This document shows, piece by piece, positions 1-7,784 of a stretch of DNA of 62,958 bases (positions within the stretch are counted from its first letter, which is position 1; the number at the start of each line of letters is the position of its first letter). The stretch covers positions 53,729 to 116,686 of the forward strand of contig JAHDWJ010000020.1 of NCBI GenBank assembly GCA_023384415.1, read 5' to 3'. Source of the stretch: Anaerolineae bacterium. Lineage in GTDB: Bacteria > Chloroflexota > Anaerolineae > Promineifilales > Promineifilaceae. Below the pieces are notes generated by a model that ran no database searches, was not told the DNA's origin, and saw only the letters and a program-made list of their open reading frames with translations. Made by a program: the position numbers and the translations under genes.

Positions 1-468
1 AAACCGTTGCCCCAAAGCAAAGGCTTCATCAGCCGGCAAATGCTTGTAAAAAGAAGCTAGGGCGTGGGTGTTAAGGTTATCTAAAACAAGACAAATCTTG
101 TCCGCCTCGGGATAAGCTTGTGACAAAAGCTGACAGAAAAGGGTGAATTCTTTACCGGTGCGCTGCGGGTATACCGTAGCTACTCGTTTGCCGGTTAAAG
201 GTTCAATCGCGGCCAAAAGAGCGCAAGACCCGTTCTTTTCATAGGCATAATGCTCTTTGCGGATTTGACCGGTTTGCATCGCTATCGGCTCAACCGCATC
301 TCCGATGAGAAAACAAGGGCGTTCATCAAAGCAGACCACAGGACGTTTAGGCTGGTAAGGTTGGGCATATAACCAGAGAATGCGCTCCATTGCGGCCAGA
401 AAAGCAGGAGTCATTTTGCCAATCACCCACTGTTGTTTCAAGTGGGGCTTGAGTTTGTTTTTTTTAGA
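1..468 (-). CDS. IS630-family transposase, DDE half (orfB), cut by window edge
   Basis: Translating the minus strand in the frame entered after the T8 run at 458-465 (A8 on the coding strand) gives an uninterrupted reading frame to position 1. It carries VVCFDERPC (first catalytic Asp) and CLVLDNLNTH (second catalytic Asp), the signature pattern of IS630/Tc1-mariner DDE transposases; the final Glu would lie beyond the window. It has no start codon of its own and is most likely made by -1 frameshifting from the upstream orfA at the A8 slippery run. No GCGGCCGC octamer occurs in it, unlike resident genes, which fits recent arrival. Confidence 0.8.
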
Positions 469-872
469 ATGCGACCAATTTCGGTGTGTGAAATGGCGTC
501 GATGTATTCTAGCTCGACCACTTTTTCAGCTAAAAGACGCAGCGACCAATGGCTATGTCCTTCCGGGGCATCACTGCAAGCTAGGGCCGTGATTTGGGCA
601 CAAGTAAGCCCATCAATTTCTTTGGGACGACCAGAACGCGGCTTGTCGCTTAAAAAGTCCAGCCCATTTTCTCCATATTTTTGGGCCCATGTCGAAACGG
701 TTTGTATTGTCACACCGACGATTTGGGCCACGTTTGTAAAGGTGCCACCTCGATCTAATTCGAGGAGAGCCACAGCTCGTTTATACACTTTGGCAGGTAA
801 ACTGCCTTTACTGATTAAGTTTTCCAGATGCGGACGATCATTTTCGCTGAGGGTGACATGTTGTTTTTTCAT
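438..872 (-). CDS. IS630-family transposase, helix-turn-helix half (orfA)
   Basis: 144 residues forming the N-terminal DNA-binding part of an IS630 transposase. It holds helix-turn-helix segments around GGTFTNVAQIVGVTIQTVSTWAQKYGENG split over two HTH units, followed by the SDKPRSGRP linker typical of this family. It ends with LKKTNSSPT just after an A8 run; the DDE half continues in the -1 frame. The start MKKQHVTLSE is the only sensible ATG. Family members encode about 340-360 residues in total, so the full fusion would extend past the left edge. Function: transposition of the element; host role none. Confidence 0.8.
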   Translation of the reverse strand: MKKQHVTLSENDRPHLENLISKGSLPAKVYKRAVALLELDRGGTFTNVAQIVGVTIQTVSTWAQKYGENGLDFLSDKPRSGRPKEIDGLTCAQITALACSDAPEGHSHWSLRLLAEKVVELEYIDAISHTEIGRILKKTNSSPT

Positions 873-1745
873 AGCACCCGTGAGCTTATCTGCTTTCTAT
901 AAAATGTTCAAGAGATTTTCAAATCTCTTTTGTTACGGAGTACTTATACATAAAACACCCAGAACTGGGGAATCCATCTGGTTGATTGACAAAATTAATC
1001 TTTTGCCGGATTAACAACAGCGGATTAAGAAGGGAACCGATTTTCCCAGAGAAGACCAATACAATATCCGTTTGTTTCTCAATCTGTTGTTGTCATTCTG
1101 AAAATGAGATTTGTCAGTCAATCAGGGAATCCATACAAGCCATACACCCCTAACAAATTGTCGCGCAGAGGCACAAAGAGAAAAATCTCTGCGCCCCTGC
1201 GTTTTGGGGCCAGGTTCCTTTGCCCATCTTGACATCCGTATTTTTCTAATCCATGTTCCGTTCATCTCTGGCTATTTTCCCCACAGTAAGGTACGGTTAT
1301 ACAGTTCAATAGTAGCATATCTCTAATGGGCTGGGCGGGCGAAATTGGTCATAATCTGTCCTGGAAAGTCGTAACAGCGGTGTTTACTATGTGGGTAGGG
1401 AGAAAAGAGCCAACCTGAACAGGGCTTACTACTGACAATGAAAATTTATCCGCAGATTATCGCCAATTAACGCAGATTATTCTCCCGCCTTACCCATGTT
1501 CCTTCCTATCTGTGTTTCTTCTTAACCTGCGGCGCGGCACAGCTTACAGCAGCTATTTTTTGAAGGAGAGTTCACCGGCTGCTCTGACCACCATGAATGA
1601 AAATTTGTAGGACGATTTGGTAAAGGGTGTGTTTCATTTCAGTTGAAGGGGAGAACGCGGATTGACGGGATTTACGGATTGTTCTGGGGCAAATAAATCC
1701 GCTAATCCTGGTCATCCATGTTCTTAACCAAACGCCCCAACTCGG
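873..1745. other. Non-coding, repeat-rich stretch
   Basis: No credible gene. Near 911-930 there is a hairpin with arms AGAGATTT/AAATCTCT just outside the transposase start, possibly part of the insertion-sequence end. 1163-1212 holds a CGCAGAGGCACAAAG / CCCCTGCGTTTTGG type repeat also present near 10241-10300. 1447-1500 and 1655-1725 carry GCAGATT/CGGATT words of dispersed palindromic repeats. 1594-1625 is a copy of the GTAGGACGATTTGGTAAA element seen before two other genes. Start codons in this stretch open only into repeats. Confidence 0.6.
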
Positions 1746-1760
1746 TTGAAACACCCCTTT
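1622..1760. repeat. ~140-bp inverted-repeat-bounded element inside another repeat
   Basis: The left arm AAAGGGTGTGTTTCA (1622-1636) is the near-perfect inverse of the right arm TGAAACACCCCTTT (1747-1760). The two halves of the GTAGGACGATTT...CTAAATCGC element, contiguous at 48760-48790, lie on either side of it. The simplest reading is that this unit inserted into that element. The inside contains CGGATT-type words and no reading frame. Confidence 0.5.
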
Positions 1761-1817
1761 TCTAAATCGCGTATCGAACTGGAAGTTCAATTTACAGGGA
1801 GTTCATTGAGGCAAACT

Positions 1818-3329
1818 ATGAGACGAGTGGTGATTGTAGGTATTGTTCTTCTTTTGCTGGCGGCCGGCTATTTTATCATCCGGCGGCAGCAGGCCCAGGC
1901 GGCCGCAACCATTGAGGTGGTACGCCGGGCTACGATTGAGATGGGCACCATTCAGGCGACGGTCAACGCCACCGGGTCCATCCAGCCAGAAGCGTTGATC
2001 AGTCTAAATTTTGGTCTGGCGGGCACCGTGCAGCAGGTCAATATTGTTCGCGGGCAGTGGGTTGAAGAAGGGGAACTGTTGGCGACGCTGAACAGTGAAG
2101 AGCTAGGTCTCCAGGTGCAGCAGGCGGAAAACAGCCTGACCATCCAGGAATTAACCTTACAGCAGCGGCGCAATGCCGCCCCCAGTGCGGCCACTCTCGC
2201 CTCAGCCCAGGCGGATATTGATGCAACTTTAGCCAATCTCCAGGTGGCGGAGGCGAATCTGGCCCAGGCCCAGGCCGGGTTGCTGCAAGCCCAGGCCCAG
2301 CGAGATTTGCTCCTGGCCGGGGCGACCAATGCAGAGATCGCGGCCGCTGAAGCTGAAATCGCCGCCCGCACCGTTGAGGTGCAAACAATTCAGTATAATT
2401 ATGATCGCATCATCGAATTTGGTGTTGGTGGGTTAGCCGAAGAACAGACCCGCTTGCAGTTGTTTGCTGCCCAGGAAGGGTTACGCGCTGCCCAAACCCG
2501 GCTGGCGGTGCTGCGGGCCGGCCCCCGCCCCGCCGACATCCGGGCACGTGAGGCGGCTATCGCCTCAGCCGAAGCGTCTGTTTTGGCCGCCGAAGGGAAT
2601 ATCGCGGCCGCAACCGCCAACGTCTCTCGGGCCCAGGCGGCCTATCAGCGGCTCTTGGACCCCCCCACCGCCGAAGAGATCGCCATATTGGAAGCCCAGG
2701 TGGAAAATGCCCGCACCAACCTGGAACTGGTCCGCTTACGGCTGCGCCAATCCCAAATTATCGCCCCAATGAGCGGCCGCGTTGCTTCCGTCCTCATCAA
2801 CAGTGGGGAACAGGCCAGCCCTGGTGTGCCTGTCATCACCCTCATCAACGAGCAGGCTTACCATATCACCGTCAACGTAGATGAGATAGACATAGACCAG
2901 ATCACCTTGGGGCAGACGGTTGAAATTACCCTGGACGCCTTGCCGGGGCTACCCCTCAAAGGGAGCATCAGCGAAATCGCCCCCACCTCTACCAGTGCCC
3001 TGGGTGGGGTTGTCACCTACCTGGTCACCATTAACATCACCGACGTAGACAGCACCGTACAGCTTCGTCCGGGCATGAGTGCCAACGCCGCCATCGTGAC
3101 CCAGGTCGTAGAAAATGTCCTCATTGTCCCCAATTGGGCCATCCGGCTGGATCGGGAGACAGGCCAGGCGTTCGTCCTGCGTGAAAATGGAGATGGCACC
3201 ATTGCCGAAGTCACCATCACCACCGGCATCCGCAACGAGCAGTTTAGCGAACTCCTCTCCGGTTTGCAGGCCGGGCAAACGGTCGTCATCACCAGCGAAC
3301 GGGAAGGATTTAACTTGTTTGGGGGTTAA
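1818..3329 (+). CDS. Efflux RND/ABC membrane fusion protein (HlyD/MacA-like)
   Basis: Periplasm-facing adaptor of an ABC exporter. From the preferred ATG at 1818 (503 aa; GAGG upstream) it has an N-terminal membrane segment (VVIVGIVLLLLAAGYFII, residues ~4-21). Then come the first half of a lipoyl-like hairpin (GLAGTVQQVNIVRGQWVEEGE) and an unusually long, Ala/Gln/Glu-rich coiled coil (~residues 100-310). The second lipoyl half (APMSGRVASV) and beta-barrel/membrane-proximal domains follow (EIDIDQITLGQTVEITLD; VVENVLIVPNWAI). A frame-extending TTG at 1746 would add 24 residues encoded by repeat DNA, so it is rejected. Downstream ATPase and two permeases make a MacA/MacB-type system; the substrate is unknown. 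Confidence 0.85.
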   Translation: MRRVVIVGIVLLLLAAGYFIIRRQQAQAAATIEVVRRATIEMGTIQATVNATGSIQPEALISLNFGLAGTVQQVNIVRGQWVEEGELLATLNSEELGLQVQQAENSLTIQELTLQQRRNAAPSAATLASAQADIDATLANLQVAEANLAQAQAGLLQAQAQRDLLLAGATNAEIAAAEAEIAARTVEVQTIQYNYDRIIEFGVGGLAEEQTRLQLFAAQEGLRAAQTRLAVLRAGPRPADIRAREAAIASAEASVLAAEGNIAAATANVSRAQAAYQRLLDPPTAEEIAILEAQVENARTNLELVRLRLRQSQIIAPMSGRVASVLINSGEQASPGVPVITLINEQAYHITVNVDEIDIDQITLGQTVEITLDALPGLPLKGSISEIAPTSTSALGGVVTYLVTINITDVDSTVQLRPGMSANAAIVTQVVENVLIVPNWAIRLDRETGQAFVLRENGDGTIAEVTITTGIRNEQFSELLSGLQAGQTVVITSEREGFNLFGG

Positions 3330-3634
3330 GATTTTTCACTGTCAGGTTAACGGCTAAGGCACACAAGAATTTCACCGCCTAGACGCCAAGATCACCCAGA
3401 ACTTCTAAATGGACAAGCTATTTAGTTGCCATTCCTAACCTGAACAAGCCAGAAGGGATTTATCCACAGATGTCACAGATGAACACAGATTTTTAAACCT
3501 TCTGTAACAATTTGTGTCATCTTGTGGGTCACTTCTTCACTTCTTGTTTCCTGTACAAGAAGTTGACTTGTAAGTTACTAAGAAACTTTGTGGTCTTTGC
3601 GTCTTAGCGGTTCCTTTCTTCTTAGGAACTATTT
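3330..3634. other. Intergenic gap with dispersed repeats
   Basis: 305 bp without a gene, between the adaptor and the ATPase of one probable operon. 3351-3400 holds a TTCACCGCC..GACGCCAAGA word set, and 3575-3625 has TTTGTGGTCTTTGCGTCTTAG. Both are related to the repeats at 6335-6400 and 55950-56010. 3459-3532 is a DnaA-box-bearing palindromic repeat, listed separately. Confidence 0.6.
3459..3532. repeat. Palindromic repeat with TTATCCACA end (copy A)
   Basis: It begins with TTATCCACAGATGTCACAGA. It continues ACACAGATTTTT and returns in inverse orientation with a degenerate right arm (CTTGTGGGTC). Copies B (25573-25643), C (54658-54729) and D (55801-55872) share the layout. The left end contains a perfect DnaA-box consensus TTATCCACA (3460-3468). 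Confidence 0.7.
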
Positions 3635-4384
3635 ATGAGCAGCAACGGCAAGAAGCCAGTTATCACCATCGAAAATATGACCAAAATATACCATTTGGGG
3701 GAGCATGAAGTCCGCGCCCTGAATGGGGTTTCGCTGACCATTTATGAGGGGGAGTTCATGGCTATCATGGGGCCGTCTGGGTCAGGCAAATCTACCATGA
3801 TGAATATGTTAGGGGCATTGGATAAACCCACAAGCGGCCGCTACATCCTCGGCGGTGAAGATGTCAGCCAGCTTAATGACGACGCCCTGGCCAACATCCG
3901 CAACCGCAAAATCGGCTTTGTCTTCCAAAATTTCAACCTGCTCTCTCGCACCCCGGCCATTGAACAGGTAGAGCTGCCCCTCGTCTATGCCGGTAAAGGG
4001 GATCGCCACCAGCGGGCCAAAGCCGCATTGGAATTGGTGGGGTTAGGGGATCGGCTCGATCATAAACCCAGCGAACTTTCCGGGGGGCAGCAGCAGCGGG
4101 TGGCCATTGCCCGCGCCCTGGTCAACGAGCCAGACATTATCCTGGCCGATGAACCAACGGGGAATCTGGATAGCAAATCAGGCACGGAGATTATGCGAAT
4201 TTTTCAGGAGCTTAACCGGGAGCGGGGAATCACCGTCATTTTTGTGACCCATGACCCGTGGATTGCCCGGCACACCCGCCGCGTTATCACCCTGGCCGAT
4301 GGGCTAATTTTGCACGACGAGGAAATCCCCGAACCCCTCATCGCCGGCCAGGCCCAACGCCCTTCAGATACGCTTCTCCATTAA
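3635..4384 (+). CDS. ABC transporter ATPase, MacB/LolD type
   Basis: 249-residue cytoplasmic ATPase that powers the adjacent MacB-like permeases. All ABC hallmarks are visible: Walker [10 protein letters not shown] (~residues 46-54), Q-loop FVFQNFNLL, signature [15 protein letters not shown] (~149-163), Walker [13 protein letters not shown] (~169-180) and switch His in VTHDP. Length is normal for the family. ATG at 3635 is preceded by AGGA. It is separated from its permease by the small cassette 4406-5043, an unusual interruption of such operons. Confidence 0.93.
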   Translation: MSSNGKKPVITIENMTKIYHLGEHEVRALNGVSLTIYEGEFMAIMGPSGSGKSTMMNMLGALDKPTSGRYILGGEDVSQLNDDALANIRNRKIGFVFQNFNLLSRTPAIEQVELPLVYAGKGDRHQRAKAALELVGLGDRLDHKPSELSGGQQQRVAIARALVNEPDIILADEPTGNLDSKSGTEIMRIFQELNRERGITVIFVTHDPWIARHTRRVITLADGLILHDEEIPEPLIAGQAQRPSDTLLH

Positions 4385-4405
4385 ACTTTAGCTCCGATTG
4401 AAGAA

Positions 4406-4630
4406 ATGGAACGTTATCGCAAGCAGCACCCTATGTTAGGGCAACAATATTATGGTCAATTTATTGGTCTATACGATGGACAGATAGTAGGGCATGGTAA
4501 TAATGGGGGACAACTATATTATCGTTTGCGGCAGGAGTATGGTGGTTTGCCCATCTTGATTGTAGAAGTCACAGAAACACCGGACCAAGAGCTTGTTATT
4601 CATACCCCAAATTTAGAACCATCTCCATGA
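4406..4630 (+). CDS. Small DUF5678-like protein
   Basis: 74 residues. The central YYGQFIGLYDGQIVGHGNNG resembles the 'GKYVALxDGEVVAHG' pattern of DUF5678-type proteins, a family of unknown function common in cyanobacteria and Chloroflexota. Its stop codon overlaps the next start (ATGA at 4627-4630), so the two are almost certainly translationally coupled. Such short proteins are often paired with retropepsin-like proteins, as here. Lower GC than the flanking transporter genes and no GCGGCCGC octamer suggest later insertion. Function not established. Confidence 0.65.
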   Translation: MERYRKQHPMLGQQYYGQFIGLYDGQIVGHGNNGGQLYYRLRQEYGGLPILIVEVTETPDQELVIHTPNLEPSP

Positions 4631-5043
4631 TAATTGTCCCCTACAATAAGCGATATAGACCACCTATCCCGGTGCTTATGGTCAGGTTTTACTGCCCAAT
4701 GACTGACCGATTCGCCGGGCCATTTGAGGCGATTGTTGATACAGATGCAGACGCTTCTTTGATTCCCCAGGCCATCTTAAATGAAATTGGGGCTGAAGAA
4801 ACTGCCCCTGGATGGCTGCGTGGTGTGACTGGTGAAAGACGGCCTATTAACTTGTATTATGTAGATATTTATCTGGGAGATTCAGGTTATTCGGGCATCC
4901 GGGGAATGGCTGATATAAAAGGCAAGGAGATCATTTTGGGCCGTGACTTGTTGAATAAATTACCTGTATTTCTTGATGGGACGCAACAGCAAACTGTCAT
5001 CCTTGATGACGTGACCGTGAATCGTTTGCGACAACGATTATAA
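4627..5043 (+). CDS. Retropepsin-like (clan AA) aspartic protease homologue
   Basis: 138 residues. AIVDTDADASLIP (~residues 38-50) matches the hydrophobic-hydrophobic-D-T/S-G-A-S active-site loop of single-domain retropepsin-like proteins, with Asp replacing the usual Gly after Thr. A second hydrophobic-G motif, EIILGRDLLNKL (~103-114), corresponds to the ILG-RD/NLL flap seen in bacterial members. Such proteins would dimerise to form the active site. It overlaps the DUF5678-like gene by 4 nt and ends 17 bp before the permease start. The DTD variant leaves catalytic competence uncertain. Confidence 0.7.
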   Translation: MIIVPYNKRYRPPIPVLMVRFYCPMTDRFAGPFEAIVDTDADASLIPQAILNEIGAEETAPGWLRGVTGERRPINLYYVDIYLGDSGYSGIRGMADIKGKEIILGRDLLNKLPVFLDGTQQQTVILDDVTVNRLRQRL

Positions 5044-5060
5044 CTTTGGAATACGCTGCT

Positions 5061-6299
5061 ATGGGTTTATGGGAAAATATTCGTTTAGCTTTACGGGCGC
5101 TGCAAGCCAATAAGCTGCGCTCTACCCTCACTATGCTGGGGATTATTATTGGTGTGGCCGCCGTCATTACCCTGGTTTCCGTGGGCCAGGGGGTGCAGGC
5201 GTTTGTGGTGGGGGAGTTCCAGGGGTTGGGCAATAATTTGCTCTTTGTCTTCCCCGGCCAGTTTGACCAAAATGGGCCGCGCCGCCGGGGAGGGCAGGGG
5301 TTGACCGATGGGGATGTGCGGGCTTTATCTGATCCTCTGCGGGTGCCTGATGTGATCGCCGTTGTGCCGGAGTATGGCCGCTCGGCGAATGTCACTCGAG
5401 GGGGGAATGAGGCTCGTGCCCCGATTACCGGGACGACGACTGGCTTCCCCGATATGCGTAATTTTTACCCCGCTGTAGGGCGGTTTTTTAATGAACAGGA
5501 TATGGCAACCAATGCCCGGGTGGCTGTTTTAGGGCAGACGGTGTATGAAAAGCTGTTTCCTGATGGAGAACTGCCCATTGGGGAGACGATTCGTATTAAC
5601 AATGTCAATTTTCAGGTGATTGGCCTGATGGAAAGGAAGGGGGGGTCTGGGTTTAATGACCAGGATAATTTGATTTTGGTGCCGATTACGACAGCCCAGC
5701 GGCGGCTTTTCCCGGCCCGGCGGGCGGATGGGCAGATGGCCGTAGATTTGATTTATGCCCAGGTGGTGAGTGAGGAACGGCAAGCGGCCGCGATCGTACA
5801 AATGGAATTAGTCCTACGCGAAACCCATAACATCCCGTTTGACAAAGAGGATGATTTTACCGTCGTCAGCCAGGCAGAGTTGGTGTCCGCCTTTAGCCAG
5901 GTGACCAATGTGCTGACCATTTTCCTGGGGGTGATCGCCGGGATTTCTCTGCTGGTGGGGGGGATTGGCATTATGAACATTATGCTGGTCTCGGTGCGGG
6001 AGCGAACGCGGGAGATTGGCTTACGCAAAGCGGTGGGGGCTAAACGGCGTGATATTTTAGGGCAGTTTTTGACTGAGGCGATGGTGTTGGCCGTGACCGG
6101 CGGGGTATTCGGCCTGGCTTTGGGCGCGGCTGGGGCTTTTCTCATTGCCCAGGCTTCCCCCACCTTACAACCCACCCTGGCCTGGGATTCAGTGGCCCTG
6201 GCGATAGGCTTCTCCGCCCTGATTGGCCTCTTTTTTGGCATCTACCCGGCTACCCGTGCGGCCGCGCTCAATCCCATTGATGCCCTGAGATATGAGTGA
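5061..6299 (+). CDS. MacB-like ABC transporter permease 1
   Basis: 412 residues from ATG 5061; an in-frame TTG at 5046 adds five residues and is less likely. MacB layout: one N-terminal membrane helix (LTMLGIIIGVAAVITLVSVGQG), a large extracytoplasmic MacB_PCD domain (~45-270), then three C-terminal helices of the FtsX domain. These include ISLLVGGIGIMNIMLVSVRERTREIGLRKAVGA, a highly typical block. It functions with the ATPase at 3635 and adaptor at 1818. The next gene is a clear paralogue, so the exporter may be a heterodimer. Confidence 0.9.
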   Translation: MGLWENIRLALRALQANKLRSTLTMLGIIIGVAAVITLVSVGQGVQAFVVGEFQGLGNNLLFVFPGQFDQNGPRRRGGQGLTDGDVRALSDPLRVPDVIAVVPEYGRSANVTRGGNEARAPITGTTTGFPDMRNFYPAVGRFFNEQDMATNARVAVLGQTVYEKLFPDGELPIGETIRINNVNFQVIGLMERKGGSGFNDQDNLILVPITTAQRRLFPARRADGQMAVDLIYAQVVSEERQAAAIVQMELVLRETHNIPFDKEDDFTVVSQAELVSAFSQVTNVLTIFLGVIAGISLLVGGIGIMNIMLVSVRERTREIGLRKAVGAKRRDILGQFLTEAMVLAVTGGVFGLALGAAGAFLIAQASPTLQPTLAWDSVALAIGFSALIGLFFGIYPATRAAALNPIDALRYE

Positions 6300-6401
6300 T
6301 ATGACCACTACAAACCGCGAGGATGTGCAGAACACAAAGTTCCTCAAAAGATTCTTGGCGTCTTCGCGGTGAACTCTTGTGTGCCTTAACCGTTAAGTAA
6401 T
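6300..6401. repeat. Intergenic repeat fragment between permeases
   Basis: CTTGGCGTCTTCGCGGTGAA (6353-6372) and GTGTGCCTTAACCGTTAAG repeat, in inverse orientation, words found at 3345-3400 after the adaptor gene and at 55975-56010. No gene or clear terminator; the operon probably reads through. Confidence 0.5.
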
Positions 6402-7628
6402 ATGAACCTGATCGAAAACACCCGCATCGCTCTGAAAGCGCTGCAAGCGAACAAATTACGGGCCGTTTTGACCATGCTCGGCATTATGATCGGCGTAGCG
6501 GCGGTGATCACCCTGCGCTCCATTGGCGATGGGGTCACCCGCTACGTGGCGGATCAGTTTATTGGCCTGGGCACAAACCTGGTGTTCATTGTCCCGACAG
6601 ATGATCCTAATCGGCGGGAATCGTCGTTGACCCTGCGGGATGTGGCTGTTTTGGCTGATTCGGCCCTGGTGCCGGGGGTGAGTGGGGTGGCGCCGGTGCT
6701 GTTTCGCCGGGCTGAGGTGCAGTATGGGGGAACGGTGTACCCCACCAGCCTGCGGGCCAGTACCCCAGATTATGGCCCGGTGCGAGGGTATGTGGTAAGT
6801 CGCGGCCGCTTTATCAATGACAGTGATTACAACGCCAGTTCACGGGTCGTCGTCATTGGCCAGGATGTGGTCCGTAATGCGTTCCCCGCCGATGTAGACC
6901 CCATTGGGGTTGAGGTCAAGATTAACGATGTGCCTTTCCGGGTTGTCGGCATTTTAGAGGAGCAGGGGGGTGGGACGTTTGGCAGTGAAGATGATTTGAT
7001 CATTGTGCCGCTGAGTACGGCCTCGGAACGGCTGTTTAATAACCGTAGTGCCCGCACCGGGCGGTCATTGGTTGATTTTATCCTGGTGCAGGCGGTTAGC
7101 AGTGAGGTGATTGAGGATGTGGTAATTGACGCGGCCGCAGCTCTGCGCCAATCCCACAATATCAGCTTCCGGGATGAGGATGATTTTCTCATTCTGACCC
7201 AACAAGATTTCCTCAGCTCCTTTGGGCAAGTGACCCAGGTATTGACCCTGTTCCTGGGGGCCATTGCCAGCATCTCTCTCCTGGTGGGGGGAATTGGCAT
7301 TATGAACATTATGCTGGTTTCGGTGACAGAGCGGACGCGGGAGATTGGGCTGCGGAAGGCGGTGGGGGCACGGTATCGGGATGTGTTGGGGCAATTTTTA
7401 ACTGAGGCGGTGGTGTTGGCGATCTTGGGGGGACTCTTTGGTATCTTGTTGGGCTGGTTGGGTGCGGCCGCGATCCATCTAGCTGTGCCTGACCTGGATA
7501 CCACCGTTACCCTGGATTCAATCCTGCTGGCGGTAGGGTTCTCGGCCGGGGTAGGTCTCTTCTTTGGTATCTACCCGGCCAGCCGTGCGGCCGCGCTCCA
7601 TCCCATTGAAGCGTTACGGTTTGAGTGA
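6402..7628 (+). CDS. MacB-like ABC transporter permease 2
   Basis: 408 residues, paralogous to the preceding permease along its whole length. It has an N-terminal helix (LTMLGIMIGVAAVITLRSIGDG), an extracytoplasmic domain, and the diagnostic ISLLVGGIGIMNIMLVSVTERTREIGLRKAVGA followed by two helices, ending with GIYPASRAAALHPIEALRFE. Tandem duplication is the likely origin. Four GCGGCCGC octamers fall inside it; two occur at the same aligned codons as in permease 1 (near the C-terminal ASRAAAL), so at least some predate the duplication. Confidence 0.9.
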   Translation: MNLIENTRIALKALQANKLRAVLTMLGIMIGVAAVITLRSIGDGVTRYVADQFIGLGTNLVFIVPTDDPNRRESSLTLRDVAVLADSALVPGVSGVAPVLFRRAEVQYGGTVYPTSLRASTPDYGPVRGYVVSRGRFINDSDYNASSRVVVIGQDVVRNAFPADVDPIGVEVKINDVPFRVVGILEEQGGGTFGSEDDLIIVPLSTASERLFNNRSARTGRSLVDFILVQAVSSEVIEDVVIDAAAALRQSHNISFRDEDDFLILTQQDFLSSFGQVTQVLTLFLGAIASISLLVGGIGIMNIMLVSVTERTREIGLRKAVGARYRDVLGQFLTEAVVLAILGGLFGILLGWLGAAAIHLAVPDLDTTVTLDSILLAVGFSAGVGLFFGIYPASRAAALHPIEALRFE

Positions 7629-7784
7629 GGGCGGGGTGACTCTGCGAGTGGGCAAGTCACGGGTGCCAGACCCTATTCCCGCACATCCGCAGATCCTGCC
7701 AATCTGTATCCCATCAGCACGAAAACGCAAACAATGTTGAAAGTCGCCGCCAAACCTGGCATTTCATCCATCCCTTTGGCAACT

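Noticed and set aside
433..1014. 193-codon + strand frame opposite the transposase
   Set aside because: It is the antisense shadow of orfA and runs into the flanking repeats.
2399..2772. Long antisense and alternate-frame ORFs inside the Ala-rich adaptor and other GC-rich genes
   Set aside because: They arise from high GC and Ala/Gln-rich codons and have no ribosome-binding sites or family motifs.
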